Shown here: one piece after another, positions 50,242-58,492 of the stretch
How positions within the stretch are numbered: the first letter of the stretch is position 1
Layout: the number at the start of each line of letters is the position of its first letter
Assembly: GCA_937927945.1 (NCBI GenBank)
Contig: CALEYW010000013.1
Coordinates: 30,836 to 94,835, forward strand
Length of the DNA: 64,000 nt
Reading direction: 5' to 3'
Origin: an uncultured candidate division WPS-2 bacterium
GTDB lineage: Bacteria > Vulcanimicrobiota > Vulcanimicrobiia > Vulcanimicrobiales > Vulcanimicrobiaceae
Position numbers and translations under genes: made by a program
Notes under the pieces: generated by a model
Told to the model about the DNA's origin: nothing
The model's database searches: none
What the model saw: only the letters and a program-made list of their open reading frames with translations

Positions 50242-50255
50242 GTTAAGGAGGCTTA
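50242..50255 (-). promoter_or_regulatory. Inverted repeat upstream of the ABC-2 exporter
   Basis: TTAAG-GAGG-CTTAA is a short palindrome 33 bases before the exporter ATPase start. It could be an operator; it also mimics a ribosome site on the other strand with no start codon nearby. Confidence 0.3.
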
Positions 50256-50390
50256 ATCGATCCTAGCCGAACGCAGCGGGCCGTACCAAGGGCGGCTCGG
50301 CCTTGCAGTCGGGACCCACGTCCCGGGACGTTGCACGCCGCGGACGTCTCCGCCGCACATATACGCCGTATCAATCGCTCGCCGGCGCGC

Positions 50391-51491
50391 GTGGTACGCT
50401 GTCCGGGGCTGCGCGTCACCTTTCATGCCGGTGAGGCGGCGGTCGGCGCGACGATTTCGGCGCTCACGTTCGCGTGCGCGCTCGCGGCGCCGTTCGTCGG
50501 ATCGCTGGCGGACGCGATCGGCCGCAAGCGCGTCATCGTCGGCGCGATCGCGGGGCTCGCGCTGGTCACGCTCGCCGCGGCGACCGCGACGTCGCTGCAA
50601 ACACTCGTCGTCTGGCGCTTCGTGCAAGGCCTCTTCATGCCGGCGGTCTTCGCGGTGACCGTTGCCTACATCGCTGAAGAGTTTCCGCAGCCGACGGTCG
50701 GCCGCGCGCTCGCCGCGTACATCACCGGCAACGTTTTCGGCGGATTTCTCGGGCGGTACGTCGCGGCACTCGTGGCCAGCCGCTGGGACTGGCAGACCGC
50801 GTTCGTGGTATTGGGCTTCCTCAACCTTGCGGGCGGTGCGGTCGTGCTCGTGACGTTGCCGCGCGCGCAGCGCTTCGTGCGGCAGTCGTCGACCCGCGGC
50901 GCGTTACGAGCGGTGGGAGCGTTCGTGCGCAACCCGGCGCTGCTGGCGACGTACTTCGCCGGCGGCAGCGTGTTGTTCTCGCTGACCGCCGCGTTCACGT
51001 TTGCGACGTACTATCTCGCCGAGCCGCCGTTCAACTTGAGCACGGTCGCGCTCGGCAACATCTTTTTCGTCTACCTCGTCGGGGTTGCGGTGACGCCGCT
51101 CGCGGGACGGCTGATCGACGGCGTCGGCCCGCGCCGCGCGGCGTTGATCGCGGTCGCGACCAGCGCGTGCGGCATTCTGCTGACCCTCGTCCCATCGGTG
51201 CCGGTCGTCGTCACGGGTCTCGCGGTCATGTCGACCGGCGCGTTCGCCGCGCAGGCGGCTTCGCAAGGGCACATCGGGATGGTCGTCGCCGAACGCCGCT
51301 CGATCGCGGCCGCCCTCTATCTGACCGTGTACTATCTCTTCGGTGGGCTCGGAGCCATGGCGCCCGCGGCCGTGTGGACTCGCGGCGGCTGGCCCGCGAC
51401 GGTCGCCCTCATCGTCGCGGTACAGCTCGGCACCGGGTTCGTGGCCGCAGTCTGGTGGGTTCGTCCGAGGCGGGGTGACACCGGGGGTTAG
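50391..51491 (+). CDS. MFS transporter, N-terminally shortened
   Basis: 366 residues. The family motif G-S-L-A-D-A-I-G-R-K-R-V-I-V and later V-G-V-A-V-T-P-L-A-G-R-L-I-D show an arabinose-efflux/YnfM-type MFS. The usual first helix is absent: the homology begins at F-H-A-G-E-A-A-V-G-A-T-I-S, right after the GTG start. So it has about 11 helices, and the true start may have been lost or frameshifted. A hairpin (50310-50325) lies in the leader. Its stop overlaps the thrS stop. Confidence 0.75.
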   Translation: MVRCPGLRVTFHAGEAAVGATISALTFACALAAPFVGSLADAIGRKRVIVGAIAGLALVTLAAATATSLQTLVVWRFVQGLFMPAVFAVTVAYIAEEFPQPTVGRALAAYITGNVFGGFLGRYVAALVASRWDWQTAFVVLGFLNLAGGAVVLVTLPRAQRFVRQSSTRGALRAVGAFVRNPALLATYFAGGSVLFSLTAAFTFATYYLAEPPFNLSTVALGNIFFVYLVGVAVTPLAGRLIDGVGPRRAALIAVATSACGILLTLVPSVPVVVTGLAVMSTGAFAAQAASQGHIGMVVAERRSIAAALYLTVYYLFGGLGAMAPAAVWTRGGWPATVALIVAVQLGTGFVAAVWWVRPRRGDTGG

Positions 51492-53233
51492 CGTCGGGCC
51501 ATCACTTTTGCTGCGAGTTCGTCGGCGAAGGCGTCGATCGAGATCGTGCGCTTTTCGTCGACGGCGCGTTCGTTGACGTTGACGGTGCGATCGGCGAGCT
51601 CGGACTTCCCGACCACCAGGATGTACGGCACCTTCTGCGTTTTCCAGTGGCGAATCTTGTAGCCGAGCTTCTCGTTCGACGGATCGGCGTCGACGCGAAA
51701 GCCGCGCGCTCGCAGCGCGTCGCGCACTTCGTAGGCGTAGTCGAGCTGGTGCTCGGAGATCGGCGCGACGACCGCCTGCACCGGAGCGATCCAGGCGGGA
51801 AACGCGCCGGCGAAGTGCTCGATCAGCACGCCGAAGAACCGTTCCATCGATCCGGCGAGCGCGCGATGGATCATCACCGGCCGATGGTCGGCGCCGTCCG
51901 AGCCGCGGTACTTCAGGTCGAAGCGCTCGGGCAGCACGAAGTCGACCTGCACCGTGCCGAGCTGCCATTTGCGCCCGATCGCATCGTGCAGGTTGATGTC
52001 GAGCTTCGGCCCGTAGAATGCGCCGCCGCCCTCGTCGATGCCGAACGGCAGGTTGTGGGACTCGAGCGCGTTGCGGATCGCCGTCTCGGCGATCTCGTCG
52101 GTCGGACCGCGATGCTCGCGCGTGCTCAAGAAATACTCGAACCCGGTGAAACCGAACGCGTCCATCAGCCGCAGCGCCTCATCGAGCGTCTGCTCGAACT
52201 CGCCCTGGAGCTGCTCGGGCGTGCAGAAGAGGTGCGCGTCGTCCTGCGTGAAGCCGCGCACTCGGGTCAAGCCGTGCAGCGTGCCGCTGCGCTCGAAACG
52301 GTAGACCGTGCCGAACTCGCTGTAGCGCAGCGGGAGGTCGCGATACGAGCGGGCGCCGTCCTTGTAGATGAGGATGTGACCGGGGCAGTTCATCGGCTTG
52401 AGGCGGAAGCGCTGACCCTCGACTTCGATCGGACCGAACATGCCCTCGGCGAAGTTCTCGAGATGTCCCGAGGTCTCGTACAGGTGCTCGTGCACGATGT
52501 GCGGCGTGACGACCGGAAGGTACCCGCGTTCGGCCAGGCCGTCGCGAATGAACCCCTCGACGATCCCACGCATCAGCGCGCCTTTGGGATGCCAGAAGAT
52601 CAGCCCGCCGCCGGCCATCTCGTCGACGTGATAGAGGTCGAGCTCTTGACCGAGCTTGCGATGATCGCGCTTCGCCGCTTCCTCGAGGAACGCGAGGTAG
52701 TCGTCGAGTTCCTGCGCCGTCGTGAACGCGGTGCCGTAGATGCGCTGCAGCATCGGGTTGTGCTCGTCGCCGCGCCAATACGCGCCGGCGACCGAGGTCA
52801 GCTTGAGCGCTCCGATCGCGCCTGTCCCCTCGGCGTGGCCGCCGCGGCAAAGGTCGGTGAATTCGCCGATCGTGTACAGCGTGATCGGTTCGTCTTCGGG
52901 GATCGCTTGGGCGAGCTCGACCTTGTACGGGTTGTCGCGGAACGCTTGCACCGCTTCCTCGCGTGTGACGCGGCGGCCGGTCATCGGGTAATCGGCCTCC
53001 ACGATCTCGCGCATGCGAGCCTCGAGCTTCGCGAGATCCTCCGGCGTGAACGGCGTCGCGCGATCGAAGTCGTAATAGAACCCGTTGTCGATCGCCGGGC
53101 CGATCGTCGGCTTGGCTTCCGGGAAGAGATCCTGCACGGCATAGGCCAGGACGTGGGCTGCCGTGTGCCGCAGCTGCGCGATGTCCACCGGGGGATTTTT
53201 CGCCGTCGTTGCGGGGGTTGTCGAGGTCGTCAC
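51488..53233 (-). CDS. thrS: Threonyl-tRNA synthetase, lacking TGS domain
   Basis: 581 residues from GTG 53233. Editing domain (H-T-A-A-H-V-L-A-Y-A-V, Y-Y-D-F and the H-x-H/C-R-G-G-H-A site), then the class II core: motif 1 W-H-P-K-G-A-L-M-R, zinc Cys in M-N-C-P-G-H, motif 2 F-E-R-S-G-T-L-H-G-L, motif 3 H-R-A-L-A-G-S-M-E-R. An anticodon-binding domain ends it. The usual N-terminal TGS domain is missing, as in some other bacterial lineages. Confidence 0.95.
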   Translation of the reverse strand: MTTSTTPATTAKNPPVDIAQLRHTAAHVLAYAVQDLFPEAKPTIGPAIDNGFYYDFDRATPFTPEDLAKLEARMREIVEADYPMTGRRVTREEAVQAFRDNPYKVELAQAIPEDEPITLYTIGEFTDLCRGGHAEGTGAIGALKLTSVAGAYWRGDEHNPMLQRIYGTAFTTAQELDDYLAFLEEAAKRDHRKLGQELDLYHVDEMAGGGLIFWHPKGALMRGIVEGFIRDGLAERGYLPVVTPHIVHEHLYETSGHLENFAEGMFGPIEVEGQRFRLKPMNCPGHILIYKDGARSYRDLPLRYSEFGTVYRFERSGTLHGLTRVRGFTQDDAHLFCTPEQLQGEFEQTLDEALRLMDAFGFTGFEYFLSTREHRGPTDEIAETAIRNALESHNLPFGIDEGGGAFYGPKLDINLHDAIGRKWQLGTVQVDFVLPERFDLKYRGSDGADHRPVMIHRALAGSMERFFGVLIEHFAGAFPAWIAPVQAVVAPISEHQLDYAYEVRDALRARGFRVDADPSNEKLGYKIRHWKTQKVPYILVVGKSELADRTVNVNERAVDEKRTISIDAFADELAAKVMARR

Positions 53234-53320
53234 TCGGGCGCTCTTCGCCAACCGGGTTCGGCGTGCCTCACAAGCGAACGCGGGCGTGACGAAATCGGCG
53301 AGCTTCGCTACAGTCCCCTG

Positions 53321-54022
53321 GTGATTCAAGCTGCCGACCACGAGCGCCACGGCATGGGAACTCAGACGATCCGCGACCTCGTCCTCGGCATGGCCGACGG
53401 GCTGACGGTCCCCTTCGCACTGGCCGCCGGCGTGACTGGCGCGGTCGCGGCGAGCGGAATCGTATTGACCGCAGGGCTCGCCGAGATCGTGGCGGGCGCG
53501 ATCTCGATGGGGTTGGGCGGCTACCTCGCGGCGCGCAGCGAGGCCCAACACTACGCCAAGGAATACGCCCGGGAGATCCGCGAGACCGAGGAGATCCCCG
53601 CCGAGGAGCGGGCGGAGGTCGCTCAGATCCTTCACGGGTACGGGGTTCGCGAGCCGATCCTCACCCGCGTGGTCAACGAAATCACCAGTGACCGCGAACA
53701 ATGGGTCGAGTTCATGATGCGCAACGAGCTCGGCCTGGAAAAGCCCGACGAGCGCGCCGCGCCGCGCAGCGCCGCGCTGGTCGGCGGCGGCTATGTGCTC
53801 GGCGGTATCTTCCCGCTCGCGCCGTACGCGTTCATTTCCGTCGCGCACGACGCGCTGCTCTGGTCGATCGCGTTCACGTCCGTCGCGCTGTTCGCGTTCG
53901 GTGCGGTGCGCGCGCGCGTGCTGTCGACCCCGCTCGTGACGGGCGCGCTCGCGGCCTGGCTCACCGGAGCACTCGCCGCCGGCGCCGCGTACGGTCTCGC
54001 GCGGCTCGTCTCCCACACCTAA
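53321..54022 (+). CDS. VIT1/CCC1-family metal transporter
   Basis: 233 residues. R-D-L-V-L-G-M-A-D-G-L-T-V-P-F-A-L-A-A-G and G-A-I-S-M-G-L-G-G-Y-L-A-A-R-S are typical of VIT-type iron/manganese exporters. An acidic helical insert (residues about 65-130) between helices 2 and 3 supplies the metal-binding domain. GTG start keeps the N-terminal H-E-R-H. The gene ends at a strong terminator. Confidence 0.92.
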   Translation: MIQAADHERHGMGTQTIRDLVLGMADGLTVPFALAAGVTGAVAASGIVLTAGLAEIVAGAISMGLGGYLAARSEAQHYAKEYAREIRETEEIPAEERAEVAQILHGYGVREPILTRVVNEITSDREQWVEFMMRNELGLEKPDERAAPRSAALVGGGYVLGGIFPLAPYAFISVAHDALLWSIAFTSVALFAFGAVRARVLSTPLVTGALAAWLTGALAAGAAYGLARLVSHT

Positions 54023-54025
54023 AAG

Positions 54026-54055
54026 AAAAGCGCCGCGAAAAATCGCGGCGCTTTT
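54026..54055. terminator. Bidirectional terminator
   Basis: AAAAGCGCCGCGA (54026-54038), loop AAAA, TCGCGGCGCTTTT (54043-54055): a 13-bp hairpin with A/T ends, serving the VIT1-like gene and the opposite tRNA. Confidence 0.85.
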
Positions 54056-54061
54056 CGGACG

Positions 54062-54136
54062 TGGTGGGCGGCAGAAGGATTGAACTTCTGACCTCTACAG
54101 TGTCAATGTAGCGCTCTCCCACTGAGCTAGCCGCCC
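54062..54136 (-). tRNA. tRNA-Val (GAC)
   Basis: 75 bases on the minus strand. Acceptor GGGCGGC/GCCGCCC, D-arm AGCTCAGTGGGAGAGC, anticodon stem CTACA/TGTAG with loop TTGACAC (anticodon GAC), T-loop GTTCAATCC. CCA is encoded. Confidence 0.95.
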
Positions 54137-54348
54137 GTCCAAGGCGTGGTGAAGTGTAGCCGATGCGGCGGTTCCGCGTCAAACACCTCTCCGGCCGTGA
54201 TCGAAGTCCGCTCGCCGAGCGGTCAAGCGGCACCCACGTCTTGCCGATACTATGGGGGCGGGTGGCAGGTCGACCGGCTGAAGCGAGAGCTTCGCGCATG
54301 GATGGGGCCGGGCCACAAAGATTCCTCGACCGACCTTGGAGGGTCACC

Positions 54349-55032
54349 GTGAACCTCGTTCTCCCACGGACCTTGACTGCGCTCGGGGTGGCTTCGCTAC
54401 TTGCCGCGTGCGGATCATCGACCGGCAGCGCCCCTGTTTCGCCCGCAGCGAGCGGCACCCTCACGCAGCAGTCGGTTTCGCAGACCGCGAGTTCCACGAC
54501 CCTCAGTTCTGCGGCGCGGACGGTGGACAGTCACGGGAAGAAGACGTCTGCCCTGAGCGCCAGCCCGGCTAGCCTGGCGTTTGCTGCGGGGGACACGGCC
54601 GCGCAGACCGTGACCATTACGAGCAAGGCGAGCGGCAAGTTCGACGTGACGATCGCCGGGACGGGGAACTGCCCGACCGTCTCGCCGGCGACGCTCAATC
54701 TCAAGAGCACGGACGAAGACGGCGGCGATCGCGAGCGCGACCGCGGCCACGGCCGCGACGGCAACGGCGGTCATCACGATTCCAATTCCCCCACGACGAT
54801 CACGGTAACGCCGGCCGGCGCGGGCCCCGCGACGTGCACGATCACGATTTCGAAGCATGACGGCGATTCTTCCGACGACGCCGCCGAGCATGAAACCGAA
54901 CACGGCAGCGCCTCGCTGACCATCCCGGTGACCGTCGCGGCCCCGGCCACCCCGTCGCCGTCGCCGTCACCGACGCCGACCGACACGCCGACCCCGGTCC
55001 CGACCGCGACCCCGACCCCCACGGGCCGCTAG
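54349..55032 (+). CDS. Putative lipoprotein with Pro/Thr-rich tail
   Basis: 227 residues. Signal peptide with lipobox L-A-A-C (Cys21). The mature part has Ig-like beta strands in two halves (T-V-T-I-T-S-K-A-S-G-K-F-D-V-T-I, then A-T-C-T-I-T-I-S-K) joined by a His/Asp/Gly-Arg segment. It ends in a T-P-S-P-S-P tail typical of surface linkers. RBS GGAGGG is five bases before GTG 54349. Function unknown. Confidence 0.75.
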   Translation: MNLVLPRTLTALGVASLLAACGSSTGSAPVSPAASGTLTQQSVSQTASSTTLSSAARTVDSHGKKTSALSASPASLAFAAGDTAAQTVTITSKASGKFDVTIAGTGNCPTVSPATLNLKSTDEDGGDRERDRGHGRDGNGGHHDSNSPTTITVTPAGAGPATCTITISKHDGDSSDDAAEHETEHGSASLTIPVTVAAPATPSPSPSPTPTDTPTPVPTATPTPTGR

Positions 55033-55033
55033 A

Positions 55034-55054
55034 CGAGGCCGGTCAGCGGCCTCG
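55034..55054 (+). terminator. Short hairpin after the lipoprotein gene
   Basis: CGAGGCC (55034-55040) and GGCCTCG (55048-55054), starting right at the stop codon. Confidence 0.45.
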
Positions 55055-55057
55055 CAA

Positions 55058-55118
55058 CGAACCAGGCTGAGCGTGCGGTCCACGATGACGTGCACGCTCA
55101 TGCCTGGTTCGTTTTTTT
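55058..55118 (+). promoter_or_regulatory. Terminator/attenuator hairpin spanning the lysE start
   Basis: CGAACCAGGC (55058-55067) plus TGAGCGTGC (55068-55076) pair with GCACGCTCA (55092-55100) and GCCTGGTTCG (55102-55111), with one bulged T. Seven Ts follow (55112-55118). The 3' arm and T-run are inside the first codons of the exporter gene. This has the form of an intrinsic terminator used as an attenuator. Confidence 0.65.
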
Positions 55119-55710
55119 GATTGCGACGCTCGGGATCTGTCTTGCGCCGGGCCCCGACATGCTCTTCGTCGTGACGTCCGCATCGCGCGGCGGCGCGCGC
55201 GCCGGCTTGACCGCGGTCGGCGGGATCACCACGGCGATGGTGCTGCACGTGACTGCTGCGGCGCTCGGTCTCTCGGCCCTCTTCGCCGCTTCGGCGACGG
55301 CGTTCAGCGTGCTGCGCGTCGTCGGCGCGCTCTACCTGATCTGGCTGGGCATCTCGGCGCTGCGCGGCGGTTCGGTCCTCGCGACCGAGGCAGGCACGGA
55401 GTCGCGCGAGGCGTTCCGCCGCGGATTTCTGACCAACGTCACGAACCCCAAGGTCATCGTCTTTTTCGCGGCGTTCCTGCCGCTGTTCGTGGTGCCCAAC
55501 GGCGTCCCGATTCCGCTGCAATTGCTGACGCTCGGCGCGGCATTCGCCGGTATCGGCTTCCTCTGCGACGTCGGGATCGCGTTCGCGGCCGGCGCCATCG
55601 GCAAGCGGCTCCTCCGCAACGCTCGAGCGGTGCGCGTGCTCGACTGCATCGCCGGGTTCGTGATGATCGCGCTGGGCATCGAACTCTTCAGAGAACCGAG
55701 TCGGACGTGA
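55090..55710 (+). CDS. LysE/RhtB-family exporter
   Basis: 206 residues, six membrane helices. A-P-G-P-D-M-L-F-V-V and N-P-K-V-I-V-F-F-A-A-F-L-P are the signature of this amino-acid exporter family. GTG 55090 places A-P-G-P at residue 19, as usual. Its first codons form the 3' arm of a terminator-like hairpin. Stop overlaps the VOC gene. Confidence 0.93.
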   Translation: MHAHAWFVFLIATLGICLAPGPDMLFVVTSASRGGARAGLTAVGGITTAMVLHVTAAALGLSALFAASATAFSVLRVVGALYLIWLGISALRGGSVLATEAGTESREAFRRGFLTNVTNPKVIVFFAAFLPLFVVPNGVPIPLQLLTLGAAFAGIGFLCDVGIAFAAGAIGKRLLRNARAVRVLDCIAGFVMIALGIELFREPSRT

Positions 55711-56135
55711 CGGCGAACCTGATGCACTTGTCCTACGAATCGGTCGCCCCGGTCCTGATCGTGGACCGGGTCGAGCCGACGCGCGATTTTTTTCGCGATC
55801 GGCTTGGCTTCGAGCAAACCTCGGTCGTCATGCACGACGACACGCTCGGATTCGTCATCCTGCAAAAAGGCGACGTCGTCGTGATGGTGCAGTCGCACGG
55901 CAGCCTCATCGACGACGTCGGCGCCGACGCGGCGCGCGCGGTGAACGAAACGCTCTCCGGCCGCGGCGCCGCCGTGCTGTTCGTGACGGTCAGCAACGTC
56001 GAACTCGTGGTGCCGGCGATCGCCGACGCCGATGTGATCGTTCCGCTGCGCAAGACCTTCTACGGCATGCACGAGATCACGGTGCGGGAACCGGGCGGAC
56101 ACGCGATCACTTTCGCGTCCCGCCTGTCCCCCTGA
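55707..56135 (+). CDS. VOC/glyoxalase-fold protein
   Basis: 142 residues with two beta-alpha-beta-beta-beta units: D-R-V-E-P-T-R-D-F-F-R-D-R-L-G-F, F-V-I-L-Q-K-G-D-V-V-V-M, and F-Y-G-M-H-E-I-T-V-R-E-P-G-G-H-A-I-T-F. The final E-P-G-G-H is typical of the family. GTG start overlaps lysE by four bases. Confidence 0.88.
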   Translation: MTANLMHLSYESVAPVLIVDRVEPTRDFFRDRLGFEQTSVVMHDDTLGFVILQKGDVVVMVQSHGSLIDDVGADAARAVNETLSGRGAAVLFVTVSNVELVVPAIADADVIVPLRKTFYGMHEITVREPGGHAITFASRLSP

Positions 56136-56143
56136 CGGTCGCG

Positions 56144-56533
56144 TCAGCCTTTTTGCATCTTGACCGGACTCTGCTTGCGGTTGAGCACCAGGATCCGATC
56201 GGCGTGGCGAATGCCGAGCGCCTTCTGATCGTAGAACACCTTGACGAGTGCCCCGGGATGGAGAGTGCTCATCTGAACCGTGGTCTTGCCGTCGCTGGAG
56301 AAGACCCGATCGAAATGCGGCACGAGCAGAAAGCTCAGTGACGAACCGGTCTTGTCGTCCTTGACCTTGATGTTGTTGGTCGAGACGTGGACGAGGGTGC
56401 CTTCGACCCACGACGATCCGACCGGCACGGCCGCGGCGGGCTGCACCGAGGTGACCGTGACGAAACCGATCGCGAGGGCGAGGGGAAGTGCCGCAAGGCG
56501 TGCGGCGCGCAGAAGAGTACGCATGCGCACCAT
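56144..56533 (-). CDS. Secreted beta-rich protein, unknown
   Basis: 129 residues. Signal peptide with twin Arg-Ala and a long hydrophobic core, ending A-A-A-V. The mature part is a small beta barrel (S-W-V-E-G-T-L-V-H-V-S-T-N-N-I-K-V-K-D) reminiscent of OB-like DUF5666 domains. ATG 56533 or ATG 56524. Confidence 0.65.
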   Translation of the reverse strand: MVRMRTLLRAARLAALPLALAIGFVTVTSVQPAAAVPVGSSWVEGTLVHVSTNNIKVKDDKTGSSLSFLLVPHFDRVFSSDGKTTVQMSTLHPGALVKVFYDQKALGIRHADRILVLNRKQSPVKMQKG

Positions 56534-56561
56534 CTACCCATTCTGGCGCCCGCTTACCCGG

Positions 56562-57671
56562 CTAAGCCGCTCGCTTGCGCTTCGCCGCGCGCACCGACTT
56601 GGCCAGCAAATCGCCCAGCGGCTGGCTCTCGCGGGCAACGATCCGCTCCACCAAATCAACGACGGCGCTCTCGTGCGGGCTCAAGGCGTATGGGTTTTCG
56701 CGCCGCACCGATTTCTCGATCAGTTCGAGCGCGCCGTGGGCGAGAAACTCCTCGATGACGCCGGGATGGATATACGATTTCTTGCAGACGGCCGGAGTGT
56801 TGCCGAGCCTTTCGGCGACCCGCTTGACGGCTTCGACCACCGCGGCTTTCGCTTCGCCCTTGCCCTGGCTGTGGACCGCCGCGAGCTCGAGCGCACAATA
56901 CATCGTCGCTTCCCACGTCCGGAAATCTTTGGCGCTGAAGTCGTCGCGCGCGGCCGAGCGGATGTAGTCGTTCACGTCGTCGGAGCGGATCGGGTGCGCC
57001 GCACCCTCGTCGTCGAGGTATTCGAAGAGGTTCTGGCCGGGCAGTTCCTGACTCGCCTTGATGATCCGGGCGATGCGTTTGTCGCGCACCTCGACGTCGT
57101 GCTCTTTTCCGCTCTTGCCGCGGAAGTGGAAGCGAATGGTCGTGCCCTTCACCTTGACGTGTTCGTCTTGCAGCGTGGTGAGGCCGTAAGAGTCGTTGTC
57201 GCGCGCGTATTCTTGGTTTCCGACGCGAATCGCCGTCACTTCGAGCAGCGAGACCACCGTGGCGAGCACTTTCTCGCGCGGCAAGCGGGGCAGCGCGAGA
57301 TCGCGCGCAACCGCAGCCCGCACGTCGGGCAGGGCCTTCGCGAAACCGACCATGCGATGGAACTTCGTCTCGTCGCGGACCGCTCGCCAGCGCTTGTGAT
57401 ACCGATATTGCTTGCGTCCGCGCGCGTCGCGCCCGGTCGCCTGCAGATGGCCGTTGGCGATCGGGCTGATCCACACGTCGGTGTACGCGGGCGGAATGGC
57501 CAGCGACGCGATCCGGGTGATCTCGTTCTTGTCGGTGATCGGCTTCCCGTCGGCGGCGACGTACGCGAAGCCGCGGCGCCGTTTGACCCGCCGGATTCCG
57601 GGGAGCGCGTCGGTCGTGTAGCGCAAGCCCGCGGCTTTCGCGGCTTCGGGACCACCCTCGGTCGACAGCAT
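56562..57671 (-). CDS. DNA topoisomerase IB
   Basis: 369 residues, poxvirus/Deinococcus-like type IB. I-R-V-G-N-Q-E-Y-A-R-D-N-D-S-Y-G-L-T-T-L and F-S-A-K-D-F-R-T-W are the core catalytic Arg/Lys regions. The nucleophile Tyr is in K-K-S-Y-I-H-P. It relaxes supercoils without ATP. ATG 57671. Confidence 0.95.
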   Translation of the reverse strand: MLSTEGGPEAAKAAGLRYTTDALPGIRRVKRRRGFAYVAADGKPITDKNEITRIASLAIPPAYTDVWISPIANGHLQATGRDARGRKQYRYHKRWRAVRDETKFHRMVGFAKALPDVRAAVARDLALPRLPREKVLATVVSLLEVTAIRVGNQEYARDNDSYGLTTLQDEHVKVKGTTIRFHFRGKSGKEHDVEVRDKRIARIIKASQELPGQNLFEYLDDEGAAHPIRSDDVNDYIRSAARDDFSAKDFRTWEATMYCALELAAVHSQGKGEAKAAVVEAVKRVAERLGNTPAVCKKSYIHPGVIEEFLAHGALELIEKSVRRENPYALSPHESAVVDLVERIVARESQPLGDLLAKSVRAAKRKRAA

Positions 57672-57682
57672 CGTCCCCTTCC

Positions 57683-58204
57683 TTACCCGTCCTGCGCGTC
57701 GTAGACGAGTGCGTCCCCGGTCCGGCGGACTCCGGCAGTCACCCGATGGGGCTGCCGGGCGGCGCCAATGAGGTGAATCACCTCGGCTCCGCCGAGCAGG
57801 ATCGCCGCATCGGCGATCAGTCGCCGATGGCAGCGCCACCACAGCGTCTCGGAGCACATGACGGCAGTCGGCGCTTCGCTCGCCCCGGCGAGCAAGACGT
57901 CGAAGGCGACGCGGAACGGCTCGGTTTCCATGAAATCCGCATAGCCGCGGAAGCCTGCCTCGCGCAGCCCGACGTTGCGTGAGTCCGGACGGGGCGTGCG
58001 GCGCCCGCCGAGTTCCGGTGCGGGAACGTAGGCGAGCCCGTGCTCGGGCAGCCACTCCTCCATCGCCGCGGCATTGAACCACGGCCAGCGCCGCGAGCCC
58101 GGAAAACGGCGCACGTCGACGACGCGCTGGACGCCGGCCGCCTCGAGGCGTGCGACGAAGGTCGCTTCGTCGAGGGTGCCGTGTCCGATGGTGAAGAGCG
58201 TCAT
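57683..58204 (-). CDS. DUF488 family protein
   Basis: 173 residues: T-I-G-H-G-T-L opening, V-D-V-R-R-F-P-G-S and M-C-S-E-T-L-W-W-R-C-H-R-R near residue 135, the family's Cys/His motif. Function unknown, sometimes near DNA-repair genes. Eleven bases before the topoisomerase gene, so likely one operon. Confidence 0.92.
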   Translation of the reverse strand: MTLFTIGHGTLDEATFVARLEAAGVQRVVDVRRFPGSRRWPWFNAAAMEEWLPEHGLAYVPAPELGGRRTPRPDSRNVGLREAGFRGYADFMETEPFRVAFDVLLAGASEAPTAVMCSETLWWRCHRRLIADAAILLGGAEVIHLIGAARQPHRVTAGVRRTGDALVYDAQDG

Positions 58205-58269
58205 TGGTATAGACAGGCCAATACCCCGTCCGTTAGAATAACTCGGTTCGTCCGTCGAGGGCGTGGCGT

Positions 58270-58344
58270 GGGCGCGTAGCTCAGTGGGAGAGCATCCGCT
58301 TCACACGCGGGGGGTCGTTGGTTCAATCCCAACCGTGCCCACCA
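58270..58344 (+). tRNA. tRNA-Val (CAC)
   Basis: 75 bases. Acceptor GGGCGCG/CGTGCCC (one G-T pair), D-arm AGCTCAGTGGGAGAGC, anticodon loop TTCACAC (anticodon CAC), T-loop GTTCAATCC, CCA encoded. Confidence 0.94.
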
Positions 58345-58354
58345 TGTACTCGAT

Positions 58355-58431
58355 GGCGTTGTAGCTCAGTTGGTTAGAGCGCCGCCCTGTCACGGCGGAG
58401 GTCGTGGGTTCGAGCCCCATCAACGTCGCCA
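58355..58431 (+). tRNA. tRNA-Asp (GTC)
   Basis: 77 bases. Acceptor GGCGTTG/CAACGTC, D-arm AGCTCAGTTGGTTAGAGC, anticodon stem CCGCC/GGCGG around loop CTGTCAC (anticodon GTC), T-loop GTTCGAGCC, CCA encoded. Ten bases after tRNA-Val. Confidence 0.96.
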
Positions 58432-58436
58432 GACAC

Positions 58437-58470
58437 GAACGCCGGATCTCGGAAACGAGGTCCGGCGTTC
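58437..58470 (+). terminator. Terminator after tRNA-Asp
   Basis: GAACGCCGGA (58437-58446) pairs with TCCGGCGTTC (58461-58470), with CTCG/CGAG inside around a GAAA-type loop, then GCCTTT. Ends the tRNA transcript. Confidence 0.75.
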
Positions 58471-58492
58471 GCCTTTCCGAACAGGCCCGGGC

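Noticed and set aside
53234..53320. Possible T-box leader of thrS
   Set aside because: No T-box core sequence or terminator pair found in this short gap.
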